Part shown: one piece after another, positions 45,639 through 56,400 of the stretch
Numbering within the stretch: position 1 is the stretch's first letter
Layout: the number at the start of each line of letters is the position of its first letter
Assembly (NCBI GenBank): GCA_937957975.1
Contig: CALFFK010000066.1
Span: 1-64,000, forward strand
DNA from: an uncultured Neomegalonema sp.
GTDB lineage: Bacteria; Pseudomonadota; Alphaproteobacteria; Rhodobacterales; Rhodobacteraceae
Length of the DNA stretch: 64,000 nt
Direction of reading: 5' to 3'
Notes under the pieces: model-generated
What the model was told of the DNA's origin: nothing
The model's input: the letters and a program-made list of their open reading frames with translations, nothing else
The model's database searches: none
Translations under genes and position numbers: made by a program

Positions 45639-46412
45639 ATGGAAAGGGCAGGGCAAATTTTCGGGATCGCAACGCGGATGCGGCATCGTCTTGGGCGGCG
45701 TCTGGCGAGCATTGTATGGCCCCCTGTCTGTATGACCTGTGGAGCCGACGTATCCGATCCGCATGGCCTCTGCACTGAATGTTGGAGCGATCTGCGACTG
45801 ACGGGTGGAGCGCAATGTATGCGCTGTGCGCGGCCCATGCCCGATGGATATGGCGGAGACGGACATTGCGAAGAATGCGCAGGGCAACGATTTGGATGGG
45901 CACGCGCACGGGCCGCCACGCTGTATGGCGGGGCATCACGCCAACTCGTATTATCGCTCAAGCACGGGGACCGGCCTGAGATTGCGCGCCCGATGGCCGC
46001 ATGGATGCGGCGGGCAGGGGCAGATGTGCTATCGAATGCTGATCTGGTGGTTCCCGTGCCGCTGCATTGGACCCGGCGGGTAAAACGGCGGATGAATCAG
46101 TCGGCTGAACTGGCGCGGCGGATCGCGGCGGAACAGGGGATAGAGCATGGCCCCGGTACACTGGTTCGTATCCGGGCGACAGAAACGCAGCACGGAAAAA
46201 ATGTCGGGCAACGATACCGCAATATCGAGGGCGCGTTCGTCTGTCCGGTTTCTGCGAAAGTGCAAGATCGCCGGATTGTCCTGGTTGATGATGTGATGAC
46301 GACGGGAGCGACGCTAAATGCGGCGGCGCGCGTGTTGCGGTCGGCGGGGGCAGCGTCAGTCGATGTGCTGATCTTTGCGCGGGTGGTAAAGGAAAACAAT
46401 GTTTCCTCTTAG
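45639..46412 (+). CDS. ComF-family phosphoribosyltransferase-like protein
   Basis: 257 residues. Two N-terminal zinc-knuckle pairs are visible (CMTCG ... CTECW and CMRCA ... CEECA), then a phosphoribosyltransferase fold with ADLVVPVPLHWTRRVKRRMNQ and the PRPP loop IVLVDDVMTTGATLNAAA. ComF proteins are linked to DNA uptake and to recombination, but their biochemical activity is not settled. GGAGG upstream of the start is part of the 23-base gap to the divergent methyltransferase gene. grxC and a hydrolase follow. Confidence 0.85.
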   Translation: MERAGQIFGIATRMRHRLGRRLASIVWPPVCMTCGADVSDPHGLCTECWSDLRLTGGAQCMRCARPMPDGYGGDGHCEECAGQRFGWARARAATLYGGASRQLVLSLKHGDRPEIARPMAAWMRRAGADVLSNADLVVPVPLHWTRRVKRRMNQSAELARRIAAEQGIEHGPGTLVRIRATETQHGKNVGQRYRNIEGAFVCPVSAKVQDRRIVLVDDVMTTGATLNAAARVLRSAGAASVDVLIFARVVKENNVSS

Positions 46413-46481
46413 TTCCCTCTCTTTATTCCCTCACCAAAACCGGGTATCGCTCACATCAGTTTAAAAATAGCGGGAATCATC

Positions 46482-46739
46482 ATGGCGAAGGTTGAAATCT
46501 ATACAAAAGCTACGTGCGGGTACTGCATGATGGCCAAGCGCATGTTGTCCCGTAAGGGGGTTACGTTCGAAGAGTACCCGGTCGGTAGCGATGCGACGAA
46601 ATTTGAGGAGATGAAGCGGCGTGCCGAAGGGGGGCGCACCGTGCCGCAGATTTTTATCGATGGTGTGCATATCGGTGGCTTTGATGACATGAATGCGCTC
46701 GACAAGGCGGGCAATCTTGATCCGATGCTGGCGGCCTGA
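46482..46739 (+). CDS. grxC: Glutaredoxin 3
   Basis: 85 residues with the dithiol active site ATCGYCMMAKRML and the glutathione-binding RTVPQIFIDGVHIGGFDD. It reduces disulfides and mixed disulfides with glutathione. Only three bases separate it from the downstream hydrolase. Confidence 0.93.
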   Translation: MAKVEIYTKATCGYCMMAKRMLSRKGVTFEEYPVGSDATKFEEMKRRAEGGRTVPQIFIDGVHIGGFDDMNALDKAGNLDPMLAA

Positions 46740-46742
46740 ACA

Positions 46743-47576
46743 ATGACGCGGGTTGCGCTTGTACAGACCAATGCGACCGGGGATGCCGGGCGTAATCTTG
46801 AGCGTGCCTGCGCCTTGATTGAAGAGGCGGCAGAGGCCGGGGCAGGGTTTGTCGCGACACCGGAGGTCACGAATTTGATTGCGCCGGGGCGTGAGGCGCT
46901 GTTCGCGACAATTCAGAATGAAGCGGATGATCCGTGCCTTGCTGCGATCCGGGATATTGCCGCCAGACGCGAAATCGGCATCCTGATTGGATCGCTGGCT
47001 TTGAAAGCGGAGGGAGAGGAGGGACGCGCGGTGAACCGCTCGTTCCTGATCGACCGCGCGGGCAGGATTACCGCGCGCTACGACAAGATTCATATGTTCG
47101 AGGCTGATCTTGGCGATCAGGGGCAGTTCAGGGAGGCGGCTTCCTACCGCGCCGGTGATCGCGCCGTTGTTGCCGATGCGGGATGGGCGCAGATGGGATT
47201 GACGATCTGTTACGACCTCCGTTTTCCGGCGCTCTATCGCGCACTGGCAAAGGCGGGGGCGCAGGTGTTGACGGTTCCCAGTGCGTTTACCGCCCCAACA
47301 GGCCGCGCGCACTGGCATACGTTATTACAGGCGCGGGCCATTGAGACAGGATGCTTCGTTATCGCACCGGCACAATGGGGGCCACATCACGGAAAAGACG
47401 AGACAAGCCTGCGCGAAAGCTATGGCCATTCGCTCATCATTGACCCCTGGGGGACAATTCTTGCTGATGCAGGCGAGGGCGAAGGAATCGTTCATGCGAA
47501 TATCGACCTGACGATGATCGAAAAGGCCCGCAAGCGTATTCCGTCACTGTCTAATGATCGCGACTGGAATTTCTAG
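46743..47576 (+). CDS. Nitrilase-superfamily carbon-nitrogen hydrolase (NIT2/deaminated-glutathione-amidase-like)
   Basis: A 277-residue amidase-fold enzyme. The catalytic triad is readable: glutamate in VATPEVTNL, lysine in YDKIHMFEA, and cysteine in GLTICYDLRFPALYRAL. The cysteine motif and length fit the Nit group, which removes deaminated glutathione; the adjacent glutaredoxin gene agrees with that. The exact amide is not proven. Confidence 0.85.
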   Translation: MTRVALVQTNATGDAGRNLERACALIEEAAEAGAGFVATPEVTNLIAPGREALFATIQNEADDPCLAAIRDIAARREIGILIGSLALKAEGEEGRAVNRSFLIDRAGRITARYDKIHMFEADLGDQGQFREAASYRAGDRAVVADAGWAQMGLTICYDLRFPALYRALAKAGAQVLTVPSAFTAPTGRAHWHTLLQARAIETGCFVIAPAQWGPHHGKDETSLRESYGHSLIIDPWGTILADAGEGEGIVHANIDLTMIEKARKRIPSLSNDRDWNF

Positions 47577-47666
47577 AGTAACCGGCGATCAGGTTAAGCC
47601 AAAGAGTGTCAGGAAATGCGCGGCTCTTGGCGCAATTTTTGACCCATCTTGATCGTCAAATACTCT

Positions 47667-48125
47667 CTAGCTTTCCTTCACAACTTCCATCGCGAGAAAC
47701 GTAGAGGTTTGGGAGACGTGGGGCAGGCGAGAGACCGTTTCGCCCAATGCCTTGCGATATGCGCCAACGTCTTTGGTGCGAATTTTCAATAGGTAATCGA
47801 AGCCTCCCGCGATCATGTGGCACGCTTCGATTTCCGGTGTGGAGCGGATTGCGGTGTTGAACGCCTCCAGCGCCTCGGATGTTGTGTCGGATAGTGTGAC
47901 CTGAACGAAAGCGACCTGTGCTTCGCCCAGCTTTGCCGGGTCAAGTATGGCCCGATAACCGATGATATAGCCTGCTTCTTCCAGCCGCCGCACCCGCGCG
48001 GTGACGGGCGATTTTGACAGACCAACCCGCTCGGCAAGCGAGGCCATGGAAAGTCGGCCATCTGCCTTGAGTGCGGCAAGTATGCGCCGGTCAATGCGGT
48101 CTATATCGTCGGTTTTAGTGCTCAT
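47667..48125 (-). CDS. putR: Lrp/AsnC-family regulator divergent from putA (PutR-like)
   Basis: 152 residues starting at the ATG at 48125 (MSTKTDDIDRIDRRIL); the track start is 111 codons upstream inside putA. The winged helix is IDRRILAALKADGRLSMASL with recognition helix VGLSKSPVTARVRRLE. The ligand-binding domain contains CHMIAGGFDYLLKIRTKDV. In alphaproteobacteria an Lrp-type PutR activates the divergent putA in response to proline; that role is inferred from position. Confidence 0.85.
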   Translation of the reverse strand: MSTKTDDIDRIDRRILAALKADGRLSMASLAERVGLSKSPVTARVRRLEEAGYIIGYRAILDPAKLGEAQVAFVQVTLSDTTSEALEAFNTAIRSTPEIEACHMIAGGFDYLLKIRTKDVGAYRKALGETVSRLPHVSQTSTFLAMEVVKES

Positions 48126-48172
48126 ACAGGTCTGAATAGAGTGCGTGTTCTGGAAATAAAAGTTTTTATGCA

Positions 48173-48215
48173 TTGTCTGAATACGATTTGCGGTCCACAT
48201 GGATTTTCCAGACAA
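48173..48215. promoter_or_regulatory. Inverted repeat in the putR-putA spacer, candidate PutR site
   Basis: TTGTCTGAA (48173-48181) and TTCCAGACAA (48206-48215) are inverted copies with one extra base, centred about 21 bases from each other and 35-75 bases before the putA start. Lrp-type regulators bind such spaced half-sites. A partial TTCTGGAA also lies at about 48148. Confidence 0.4.
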
Positions 48216-48249
48216 ATTAGAATGGATGCGTCCCAGAGGAGGAAAGCCC

Positions 48250-51200
48250 ATGCCTGCCATCGCCCGTGACGCTATCCGAATGAAAACCTTGCTGCATGAC
48301 GAGGCGATGGCGATAGCCGACCTGGTTGAAATGGCGGGTTTATCCGAAAACGAGCGCGCGCGTATTTCGGAACGGGCGGCTGGAATGGTGCGCGATGTGC
48401 GTAAATCAGGCGATCCGGGGATGATGGAGGCGTTTCTGGCGGAGTACGGGCTTTCCACGAAGGAAGGCGTTGCGCTGATGTCATTGGCTGAAGCGTTGCT
48501 GCGAGTACCCGATAACGAGACTATCGACGATCTGATTCAGGATAAAATCGCGCCTCATAACTGGGGCGCGCATGTGGGAGATTCCGGTTCCCTGATGGTC
48601 AATGCCTCGACATGGGGGCTGATGCTGACGGGTCGGGTACTGGACGATGAAGACGACGAAGGGGTCGTCGCTGCCTTGCGCGGGATGGTCCGCCGCCTTG
48701 GCGAACCGGTGATCCGCACCGCCGTGGGCCGCGCCATGCGAGAGATGGGCGCGCAATTCGTATTGGGGCGCGACATCAAGGAAGCGATGAAACGCGGTAC
48801 GCCAATGGTCGAACGTGGGTACACATATTCCTACGACATGCTGGGTGAAGCCGCACGAACGGAAAGCGATGCTGCCTATTACCATGGAGCCTATGCTCAG
48901 GCGATTGCCACCATCGCGATCCGCGCCACAAGCGAGAGAATCAAGGATAATCCGGGCATTTCGGTCAAACTCTCCGCCCTGCACCCACGCTATGAGCAAG
49001 GTCAGCGCGATGCCATGCTGCCGGAGATGACGGCCCGCGTGCTGCAACTCGCCCGTGCCGCAAAGGAAGCGAAGATTGGGTTCAATATCGACGCGGAGGA
49101 ACAGGATCGGCTCGATTTGTCGCTTGATGTGATCGAAGCGGTCTTGTCTGATCCGGGACTTGAGGGCTGGGATGGATTTGGCGTGGTGGTACAGGCCTAT
49201 GGTCCTCGCGCCGCGCCGGTGATTGATTGGCTGAATGATCTGGCCGAACGGCTGGATCGCAAGATCATGGTGCGCCTAGTGAAGGGCGCGTATTGGGATA
49301 CCGAAGTCAAGCGCGCGCAAGTCCTTGGGTTGCGGGGCTTTCCGGTCTTCACCAAGAAGGCCAATACCGATGTCAGCTATATTTCCTGCGCCCGAAAGCT
49401 GCTGTCGATGCGGGATCGCATCTATCCACAATTTGCCACGCATAATGCGCACACGGTTTCCGCAGTGCTGGAGATGGCAGGCAATGATCGCGATGGCTTT
49501 GAGTTTCAACGACTGCATGGCATGGGCGAAGTGTTGCATGATGCGGTGTTGAAGGCGGAAGGAACGCGTTGCCGTATCTATGCCCCCGTTGGCGCACACC
49601 GGGATTTGCTTGCTTATCTGGTGCGACGGTTGCTGGAGAACGGGGCCAATTCGTCTTTCGTGAACCAGATTGTCGATGAGGAGGTGTCGCCGGAAACAGT
49701 GGCCCGTGATCCTTTTGGCGAAGTGAATCATGCACCAAATGAAGCGATCCGATTGCCCGCTGCGATCTTTGGCAAGCGTCGCAATGCAAAAGGGTGGGAT
49801 TTCACCGATCCTGTCGATTTGGCAGAGATTGAAGCGGCGCGCGCGCCTTTCGCTGCTCCATATCGCTGGAAGGCAGGGCAGGGCAGTGGCAGGGCGCGGG
49901 ATGTGGTTAATCCGGCAAACCCGGATGATGTCGTCGGAACTGTGATTGAAGCGACAGCAGAACAGGCAACGGCGGCGGTCAATACTGCACTGGCCGTGCA
50001 ACCCGAATGGGCAGCATTATCCAGAAACGATCGGGCGGCGATCCTTGAACGGATTGCGGATCTCTATGAGGAACATGCTTGCGAATTCTTTGCGCTGGCT
50101 GCACGGGAAGCGGGGAAGATCGTTCTTGATTGTATCGCAGAAGTGCGGGAGGCCGTGGATTTTCTGCGATATTATGCCGCCGAAGAACGGGCTACGAAGA
50201 CGGATCATGCTGCGCGGGGTGTGATCGTCTGTATCTCACCGTGGAACTTTCCGCTGGCGATTTTTACCGGGCAGATTTCGGCGGCGCTTGTCACCGGCAA
50301 CGCCGTGATTGCCAAGCCTGCCGAGCAAACACCATTAATCGCTGCGCGGGCTGTCGCATTGATGCGCGAAGCGGGGGTACCGGAAGGGGTGATACAGCTT
50401 TTGCCGGGGGATGGGCCGGGTGTGGGCGGGCCGCTGACTGCTGATCCACGTATCGCCGGGGTGTGCTTTACCGGCTCGACGGAAGTGGCGAAGATCATCG
50501 ACCGGCAATTGGCGAAAACTGCGCCTGACGCGATGCTGATTGCGGAAACCGGTGGTTTGAACGCCATGATCGTGGATAGCACGGCTCTGCCTGAGCAAGC
50601 AGTACGCGATATTGTGGTGAGTGCCTTCCAGAGCGCAGGACAGCGATGTTCGGCCCTGCGTGTCCTCTACGTCCAGCGGGATGTCGAGGAACGGATGATG
50701 GAGATGCTTTATGGGGCCATGGATACGCTTTCCATTGGCGATCCATGGCCATTATCCACCGATGTCGGGCCGGTAATCGACACGGAAGCACAAGATTCGA
50801 TCCGGGATTACATCAACGCGGCGGAAGGTGAAGGACGTATTCTCAAACGGATGGATGCGCCCAATGGTGGTTTGTTTGTTGCGCCAACCGTGGTTCGAAC
50901 CAGCGGAATAGAAGCCATGGAGCGCGAGGTTTTTGGCCCCGTGCTGCATGTGGCGCGGTTCGACCCGGAAAATATGAACGATGTGATTGATGCAATCAAT
51001 CAGCGGGGATACGGCCTGACTTTCGGGGTGCATACGCGGATTGACCGGCGTGTGCAGGACGTGGTCGATTCGGTGAAAGCCGGGAACCTCTACGTCAATC
51101 GCAACCAGATCGGGGCGGTTGTCGGAAGCCAGCCATTCGGCGGCGAAGGGTTATCAGGGACAGGGCCAAAAGCGGGTGGCCCCCATTATTTGACGCGCTT

Positions 51201-51828
51201 CCGGCGCGAGGCCGCACCGCAGCTCGAAAGCGTGGATGGGCCGGGTGTGACTGCCGAGGAGGCGGCGAAGGCTTTACTGACACTGGATGCGGGAGGCTGG
51301 GCGACGCGGCAGGATCGGATCGGGGTGTTGCGCGCGGCCTTGCGGGGTAAGGCAGCCGAAGCAATGGCGGCGGCAGCGACCCTTGATATGGGGCCAATAG
51401 ATCTGCCCGGACCAACGGGGGAATCAAACCGGCTGTCGCTGGTGCCGCGTGGTCGCGCGCTCTGCCTTGGCCCGGATGCCGAGGCAGTAATGGATCAGGT
51501 GGTTCAGGCGTTGCGCTCTGGTAATTTGGTTCTGGCGATTGCGCCGGGGGCGAAGAAGGTCGTTGCGCCGCTTGTCGAAGCGGGGTTGCCGGTCGTGGCG
51601 CTTGATGGACGGCTTGACCCTGATACCCTTCGCGACCTGTCGGTTGATGCGGTGGCATGTGTCGGCGGCGATGCGGCCTTGCGCAAGGCGCTGGCGCTGA
51701 GGGAGGGGGCAATCCTGAGCCTGATCGCTGCGCGGCTTGATCCGGTTGCCTACACCCATGAGCGGGTGGTGTGTATCGACACGACAGCGGCGGGTGGAAA
51801 CGCAACCCTGTTGGCAGAAGCGAGCTGA
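48250..51828 (+). CDS. putA: Bifunctional proline dehydrogenase / L-glutamate gamma-semialdehyde dehydrogenase
   Basis: Oxidises proline to glutamate using FAD then NAD. 1192 residues. The proline dehydrogenase barrel (about 150-480) has ISVKLSALHPRYE, RLVKGAYWDTEVKRA and EFQRLHGMGE. The aldehyde dehydrogenase domain (about 530-990) has CISPWNFPLAIFTGQI, the glutamate in AETGGLNAMIVDS and the catalytic cysteine in SAGQRCSALRVLY. A C-terminal domain of about 200 residues resembles the ALDH fold, as in long type-B PutA proteins. There is no N-terminal ribbon-helix-helix domain, so it is not an autorepressor, matching the divergent Lrp regulator. GAGGAGGAAA precedes ATG 48250. Confidence 0.95.
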   Translation: MPAIARDAIRMKTLLHDEAMAIADLVEMAGLSENERARISERAAGMVRDVRKSGDPGMMEAFLAEYGLSTKEGVALMSLAEALLRVPDNETIDDLIQDKIAPHNWGAHVGDSGSLMVNASTWGLMLTGRVLDDEDDEGVVAALRGMVRRLGEPVIRTAVGRAMREMGAQFVLGRDIKEAMKRGTPMVERGYTYSYDMLGEAARTESDAAYYHGAYAQAIATIAIRATSERIKDNPGISVKLSALHPRYEQGQRDAMLPEMTARVLQLARAAKEAKIGFNIDAEEQDRLDLSLDVIEAVLSDPGLEGWDGFGVVVQAYGPRAAPVIDWLNDLAERLDRKIMVRLVKGAYWDTEVKRAQVLGLRGFPVFTKKANTDVSYISCARKLLSMRDRIYPQFATHNAHTVSAVLEMAGNDRDGFEFQRLHGMGEVLHDAVLKAEGTRCRIYAPVGAHRDLLAYLVRRLLENGANSSFVNQIVDEEVSPETVARDPFGEVNHAPNEAIRLPAAIFGKRRNAKGWDFTDPVDLAEIEAARAPFAAPYRWKAGQGSGRARDVVNPANPDDVVGTVIEATAEQATAAVNTALAVQPEWAALSRNDRAAILERIADLYEEHACEFFALAAREAGKIVLDCIAEVREAVDFLRYYAAEERATKTDHAARGVIVCISPWNFPLAIFTGQISAALVTGNAVIAKPAEQTPLIAARAVALMREAGVPEGVIQLLPGDGPGVGGPLTADPRIAGVCFTGSTEVAKIIDRQLAKTAPDAMLIAETGGLNAMIVDSTALPEQAVRDIVVSAFQSAGQRCSALRVLYVQRDVEERMMEMLYGAMDTLSIGDPWPLSTDVGPVIDTEAQDSIRDYINAAEGEGRILKRMDAPNGGLFVAPTVVRTSGIEAMEREVFGPVLHVARFDPENMNDVIDAINQRGYGLTFGVHTRIDRRVQDVVDSVKAGNLYVNRNQIGAVVGSQPFGGEGLSGTGPKAGGPHYLTRFRREAAPQLESVDGPGVTAEEAAKALLTLDAGGWATRQDRIGVLRAALRGKAAEAMAAAATLDMGPIDLPGPTGESNRLSLVPRGRALCLGPDAEAVMDQVVQALRSGNLVLAIAPGAKKVVAPLVEAGLPVVALDGRLDPDTLRDLSVDAVACVGGDAALRKALALREGAILSLIAARLDPVAYTHERVVCIDTTAAGGNATLLAEAS

Positions 51829-51831
51829 ACC

Positions 51832-52767
51832 ATGGCCTTGTTGATTGATATTCGTCAGCCATCATGGATGCAGGAAAATACCTTGCGTGATGTGTTATCG
51901 CCCATGCTGCCGGGCGTGCCAATCCTGTGCGGGCTGGAGGATGGCGATCTTTCGCTGGTGACGATGGCCGCCGTATCACGGCTTCATCCCGGCATGGTCG
52001 AGCGGTTGCCAAACCTGCAACTGGTGCAAAAACTCGGTGCCGGGGTTGAGACGATCATGCGGGAGAGGGAGCTCGCGCCGCATGTACGAGTGGCACGAAT
52101 TTCCTCGGAAATGCCTGCGCATGAGGTGGCGGAATATTGCCTGACCTATGCACTGGGGTTTCAACGAAACATGCTCACCCATGATGCGGCCATGCGAGCG
52201 GGGCGATGGGAAAAAATCGCACCGCGCAAGACCAGAGAGACGACCGCCGCGATTTTGGGGCTTGGTCATATCGGGCAACGGGCCGCGCGGATGTTTGCCT
52301 CTGCCGGGTTTCGAACCCTTGGCTGGAGTCGGACGCAGAAAACTATCGAGGGCGTAGAATGCCGCGCCGGGGGCGAGGCACTGGGGCCATTACTTGGCGA
52401 CGCGGATATTGTTGCGTCGATCCTGCCTGCGACACCGGAAACGCGCGACCTGTTCGATGCGGATTTACTGGCGCAGATGAAGCTGGGCGCGTTGCTCATC
52501 AATGCGGGACGGGGTGATCTGATCGTGGACGACGCCCTGATCGCAGCGCTTGATATGGGGAGGCCCGGTCATGCGGTGCTGGATGTGTTTCGGACGGAGC
52601 CACTACCGGAAGATCATGCATTCTGGCGGCATCCGAAAGTGACAATCACGCCGCATGTCTCAGGCTGGCATCTCGATGACGGATTACCGGATGTGGCCGA
52701 AAACTACCGACGGTTAACGGATGGGCGACCTCTGCTGAACGAGGTGGACCGCGAACGGGGGTATTGA
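51832..52767 (+). CDS. Glyoxylate/hydroxypyruvate reductase A-like 2-hydroxyacid dehydrogenase
   Basis: 311 residues. The NAD(P)-binding loop is ILGLGHIGQRAARMF, and the catalytic residues appear in order: arginine in VASILPATPETRDL context, glutamate in FRTEPLPEDHAFW, and histidine in ITPHVSGWH. These features and length fit GhrA-type enzymes that reduce glyoxylate or hydroxypyruvate. It begins three bases after the putA stop codon, so it is in the putA operon; a link to proline use is not obvious. Confidence 0.85.
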   Translation: MALLIDIRQPSWMQENTLRDVLSPMLPGVPILCGLEDGDLSLVTMAAVSRLHPGMVERLPNLQLVQKLGAGVETIMRERELAPHVRVARISSEMPAHEVAEYCLTYALGFQRNMLTHDAAMRAGRWEKIAPRKTRETTAAILGLGHIGQRAARMFASAGFRTLGWSRTQKTIEGVECRAGGEALGPLLGDADIVASILPATPETRDLFDADLLAQMKLGALLINAGRGDLIVDDALIAALDMGRPGHAVLDVFRTEPLPEDHAFWRHPKVTITPHVSGWHLDDGLPDVAENYRRLTDGRPLLNEVDRERGY

Positions 52768-52786
52768 TGCTCGATGTGCGGTTCCG

Positions 52787-53440
52787 TCAGGCTTTTCCTT
52801 CCAGCCCATCCGCAGCAGCGGCGGATGCACCGGGGATGCGCATTTCGAACACCTCGTCCACGACGGCGTAATCGTAATAACCCATGCGGGCGATGGGCTT
52901 GATGCGCGGAATGTCGAGCTTGCCTTCGGGAGTGACATAAGCGTCATCGATATGGATGCGTTCGACAGTCGCATAGACCACATCGACCCAACCTACAGGG
53001 CTGTTCCCCGGAAGGCGGTGGGTCGAGAGATAGCGACATTCGAATTGGCAGGGGCTTTCAGCGACCATCGGCCCCGGTGCGTCGATGGCCCCGCGCTTTG
53101 TAACGCCTGCACGCTCAAACTCGTCTTCAGTGGGGGGCAGGGCCATGGCAGAAATATTGACCGCCTCGCGCAAGGCCCATGTCGCCATATTCCAGACAAA
53201 CCAGCCGGTTTGCTCGGCATTCAACACTGTGTCCTTGCGGCGACCGTCCGGGTATTGGTTGGCCGCAAACATTACCATGGGGGGATCAAAGGTGAGATTC
53301 TGCCATTGGCTGTAGGGGGCGAGGTTGGCGACGCCATCCGGGCTGATACTCGACAGCCAGCCTATGGGGCGTGGTACCGTGCAACTCTTGAACGGTGAGA
53401 AGGGGAGCGGGCAGGCTTCGGAGTTGGGGGCGTAATGCAT
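52787..53440 (-). CDS. Flavin reductase-like FMN-binding protein
   Basis: 217 residues from the ATG at 53440, which follows AGGAGA; the track start adds 95 codons inside the ABC gene. The split-barrel FMN fold shows SCTVPRPIGWLSSISPDGVANLAPYS and MVMFAANQYPDGRRKDTV, typical of the flavin reductase domain family. Such proteins bind FMN and may reduce flavin or another substrate. It lies 23 bases after the ABC-like gene on the same strand and may be the last gene of the hut-ABC unit. Confidence 0.75.
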   Translation of the reverse strand: MHYAPNSEACPLPFSPFKSCTVPRPIGWLSSISPDGVANLAPYSQWQNLTFDPPMVMFAANQYPDGRRKDTVLNAEQTGWFVWNMATWALREAVNISAMALPPTEDEFERAGVTKRGAIDAPGPMVAESPCQFECRYLSTHRLPGNSPVGWVDVVYATVERIHIDDAYVTPEGKLDIPRIKPIARMGYYDYAVVDEVFEMRIPGASAAAADGLEGKA

Positions 53441-53463
53441 CGGGGCCGGTCTCCTGTGGCGGA

Positions 53464-56400
53464 TCATTCTTTGGGGTTCTGAACATCGCGCTGGATTTCG
53501 CGCAATTGTCCGGCGGTGCCGATCAGGTATCCCGTAACGGTCTTTAGCAAGTTGAGCGCGATGGCGGGGTCGTGTTCGATCACGTCCCGGAATTCGGCGG
53601 CCCCGATCCGCAGGCCTTTCACCTTGCTCCGGGCGATCAGGTCGAGGAGGCGTTTGTCTCCCCGAAGAACAGAGAGATCGCCGATCAGGCGTCCGGGGCG
53701 GACCATGCGTCCTTCGAAATCCCACAATTCCCCCACGTCGGACCAGACGAGTTCCGCCTCGCCCTCGGTGATGAGATAGGCGGCATCGGCCTCCTCGCCC
53801 TCACGGAAGAGATAATCGCCCTCGGTCGTCTCGAACCACTCGGAGGCAAAGGCCAGCAACCTGATTTGCGACCGCGCCAGGCCATCGAACAGCGAGACGC
53901 GACCGAAAGCCCTGATCTTGCGGGCGAGGTCGGACTGGCCGGGGGCGTCTTCGTCGAGCTGGGTGGAAACATCGTCGCTGACGAGCTTGCCGTCGGCGAT
54001 TTCCAGAACGAGGTCGAAATCCTCCCGTCGCTCGATGCGCGGCTCCAGATGGATGAGGGTGGCATCGGGCAAGAGGTCGCGCAGCTTCGAGCGGATCGAG
54101 AGGCGATCCGCCGGATCGAGGCTGGTCAGGGCGTTGTCCATCACGAAGATATCCGGTCGCCGCATGGCCGCACGGATGAAGGAAATCCGCTCGTGGGTCG
54201 CGGGGGAGAGGTTCGTGCCACCCGAGGTCAGGGGGATGTCGCCGATCAGTCCGGCGATCTCGCTGCGCAGGCCTTCTTCCTCCAGCAACGCGCCGACCAG
54301 CTCGCGGACCTTGTCGCCGTCAGCCCCGGCGGATTTCAGGATCATGCCGAAGATGAGATTGCCGAGGACGGGCAGGCCTTCGATGAAGCGGTCTGGGTCG
54401 ATGGCCGAGAAGGTCCGTTCCGCCCAGCCACCTATGCCGTTCGTCTCGACACGGCGGATCGCGAGGATTTTCTGCTTCAGATCATCGGTAAAGGCTTCGC
54501 CGACCTGTTCCGCCGTGAAGCAGAAGGGAAGGGCGGCGAGCAGGAGGCTGTCGAAATCGCAGAGCGACTCGACGCCTCCGGCGGTGCGGCGGTCATCGAT
54601 GCGGTGCAGCCATTCGAACAGCTCCGGCTCCAGCCCCAACCGTCGGAGCAGGGGATGCTCGCCGCCCTGATGGCCGAAGGTCACGGCGATGACCGACAGG
54701 AGGGCGGCACCGAGTTGCACGGCGTCCTTCCGTAGCTTGGCCTCTTCCAGAAACGCCGCGAACCCGGCATCATTCGCCAGTTCCTCCGGCGAGAGCTTTC
54801 GTTTGCGGAAGGCGTAGAGGATGTTGCCGCCGATGGCCTGGGCCGGGTTGAATTTCTTCGGATCGAAACGGTGAATGGCCTTGCAGAGGCCTGTTGCCTC
54901 GATGCGCCGTTTGATTTCGGGGCGCAGGGCGACGAGGCGTTCGGCCAGTCTGCGGTGGATCGCGGGATCGAAGGAGGCGTCGAGACCGCGTTCGAAGAGG
55001 AATCCGTCGGTCCCCAGCGTCTCGGTAATGCGGTTCCACCAGTCGTAGACCGCCGTTTCGCTCTCGAAGCCGCTGGTTTCCAGATCGAGCCATGGGACAC
55101 CGGCGGGGTCGAGGCTGTTGCCGGTGCGCTCCGCTTCCGTCGATGCCGCGCGGAACGCCTCGCTTGCGGCACCCTTGGCACAGGGAAGGGTTCGAAGGGC
55201 CAGCCGCGTGTTGTCCTCGATCCGGCCTTTGAAGAGGTAGGGCTTGGTGCCCGCGACCCCGACCCGCGCCGCCACGACCCCCTGATGCACGGTGTTCAGG
55301 TCATGCTCTCCGATGGTCACCCGTCCGCTGCTCGGCAGGATGACGCGGGACAGCACCTCGGCCATCGCCGTGCGCTCGGAAGCGTTCGATATGCCGATGG
55401 CGACGTTCGCGCCCTTCGGGATCGTCAGTGACAGATCGTCCAGCACCCGGCCCCCGTCGGGGTCGCGAACGGTCATGTTCTCGAAGACGACGGGTCCGTC
55501 GAGATGGGGGCAGGTCTCGGGCCGCCCTTCGACCAGCGAAGCGTCGAGCATTCCGGGGGGATCGAATTGTTCGATGATCGTCTCGTAGCGCAGGGTCATG
55601 TCCTGCGACTGGTTGTAATAGGCGAGCAATTCTTTCCACGGCCCCGACAGATCCTTGTAGGCGGCCAGGGCCGCGACGAGGGCGCCGAGGGTCAATTCGC
55701 CCCGGAGGACGAGCGTGCCGCCGATGGAAAAGAAGAAGAAGGGCGTCAACTGGGTGATGAGGTTGTTGACGAACTTCATGAAGTATTTCTTCTCGTATAT
55801 CCGATGGCGGATATCGAAGAGGCGACCCAGACCGTCGCTGAAATGGGCCAGCGTGAACGGGCCGACGCCATTGGCGCGGATATCGCGCACGCCTGCGACC
55901 GTTTCGCCGATCCGCTCGGAGAAACGGCGGACTTCCTGCACCCGCTCTACGTTCAGCAGGTTGACCTGATGCTGGAGCTTCGGGATGAGCCATGCCTGTA
56001 GCGGGATCAGCGCGATGGCGGTGAGGCCCAGCCAGAAGCTCTGCACGAACAGGAACACGAGGATCGTGAGCATCTGACCGCCCTGAAACACGGGCTGCGC
56101 CAGCGCATCGCCCATGATCCCGCCCAGCGGTTCGGCCTCCGACGTGACGATGGAGACCATCTCCCCCTGCGACGTGCGCCGGAAATGCGGCAACGGAAAG
56201 CGCAGGACGCGGGCGATGAGCTGGTAGCGGAAGCGCCGGAGCAGGCGCTCGGCCATGATGCCCTTCATCGTGTTGAGGCGCATCTTGATGAGACCCCACA
56301 CGATCACGACCACTAGGAACGCGAAGCAGAGCAGCATCAGATATCCGAACCGGGACAGCGCGTATCCGAACACGTCGACGGTTCCGGGCGGCGCGTCGAT

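Noticed and set aside
53572-54735. 387-codon plus-strand ORF opposite the ABC-like gene
   Set aside because: Antisense shadow in G+C-rich DNA; no ribosome-binding site or recognisable motif, while the minus-strand frame carries clear domains.
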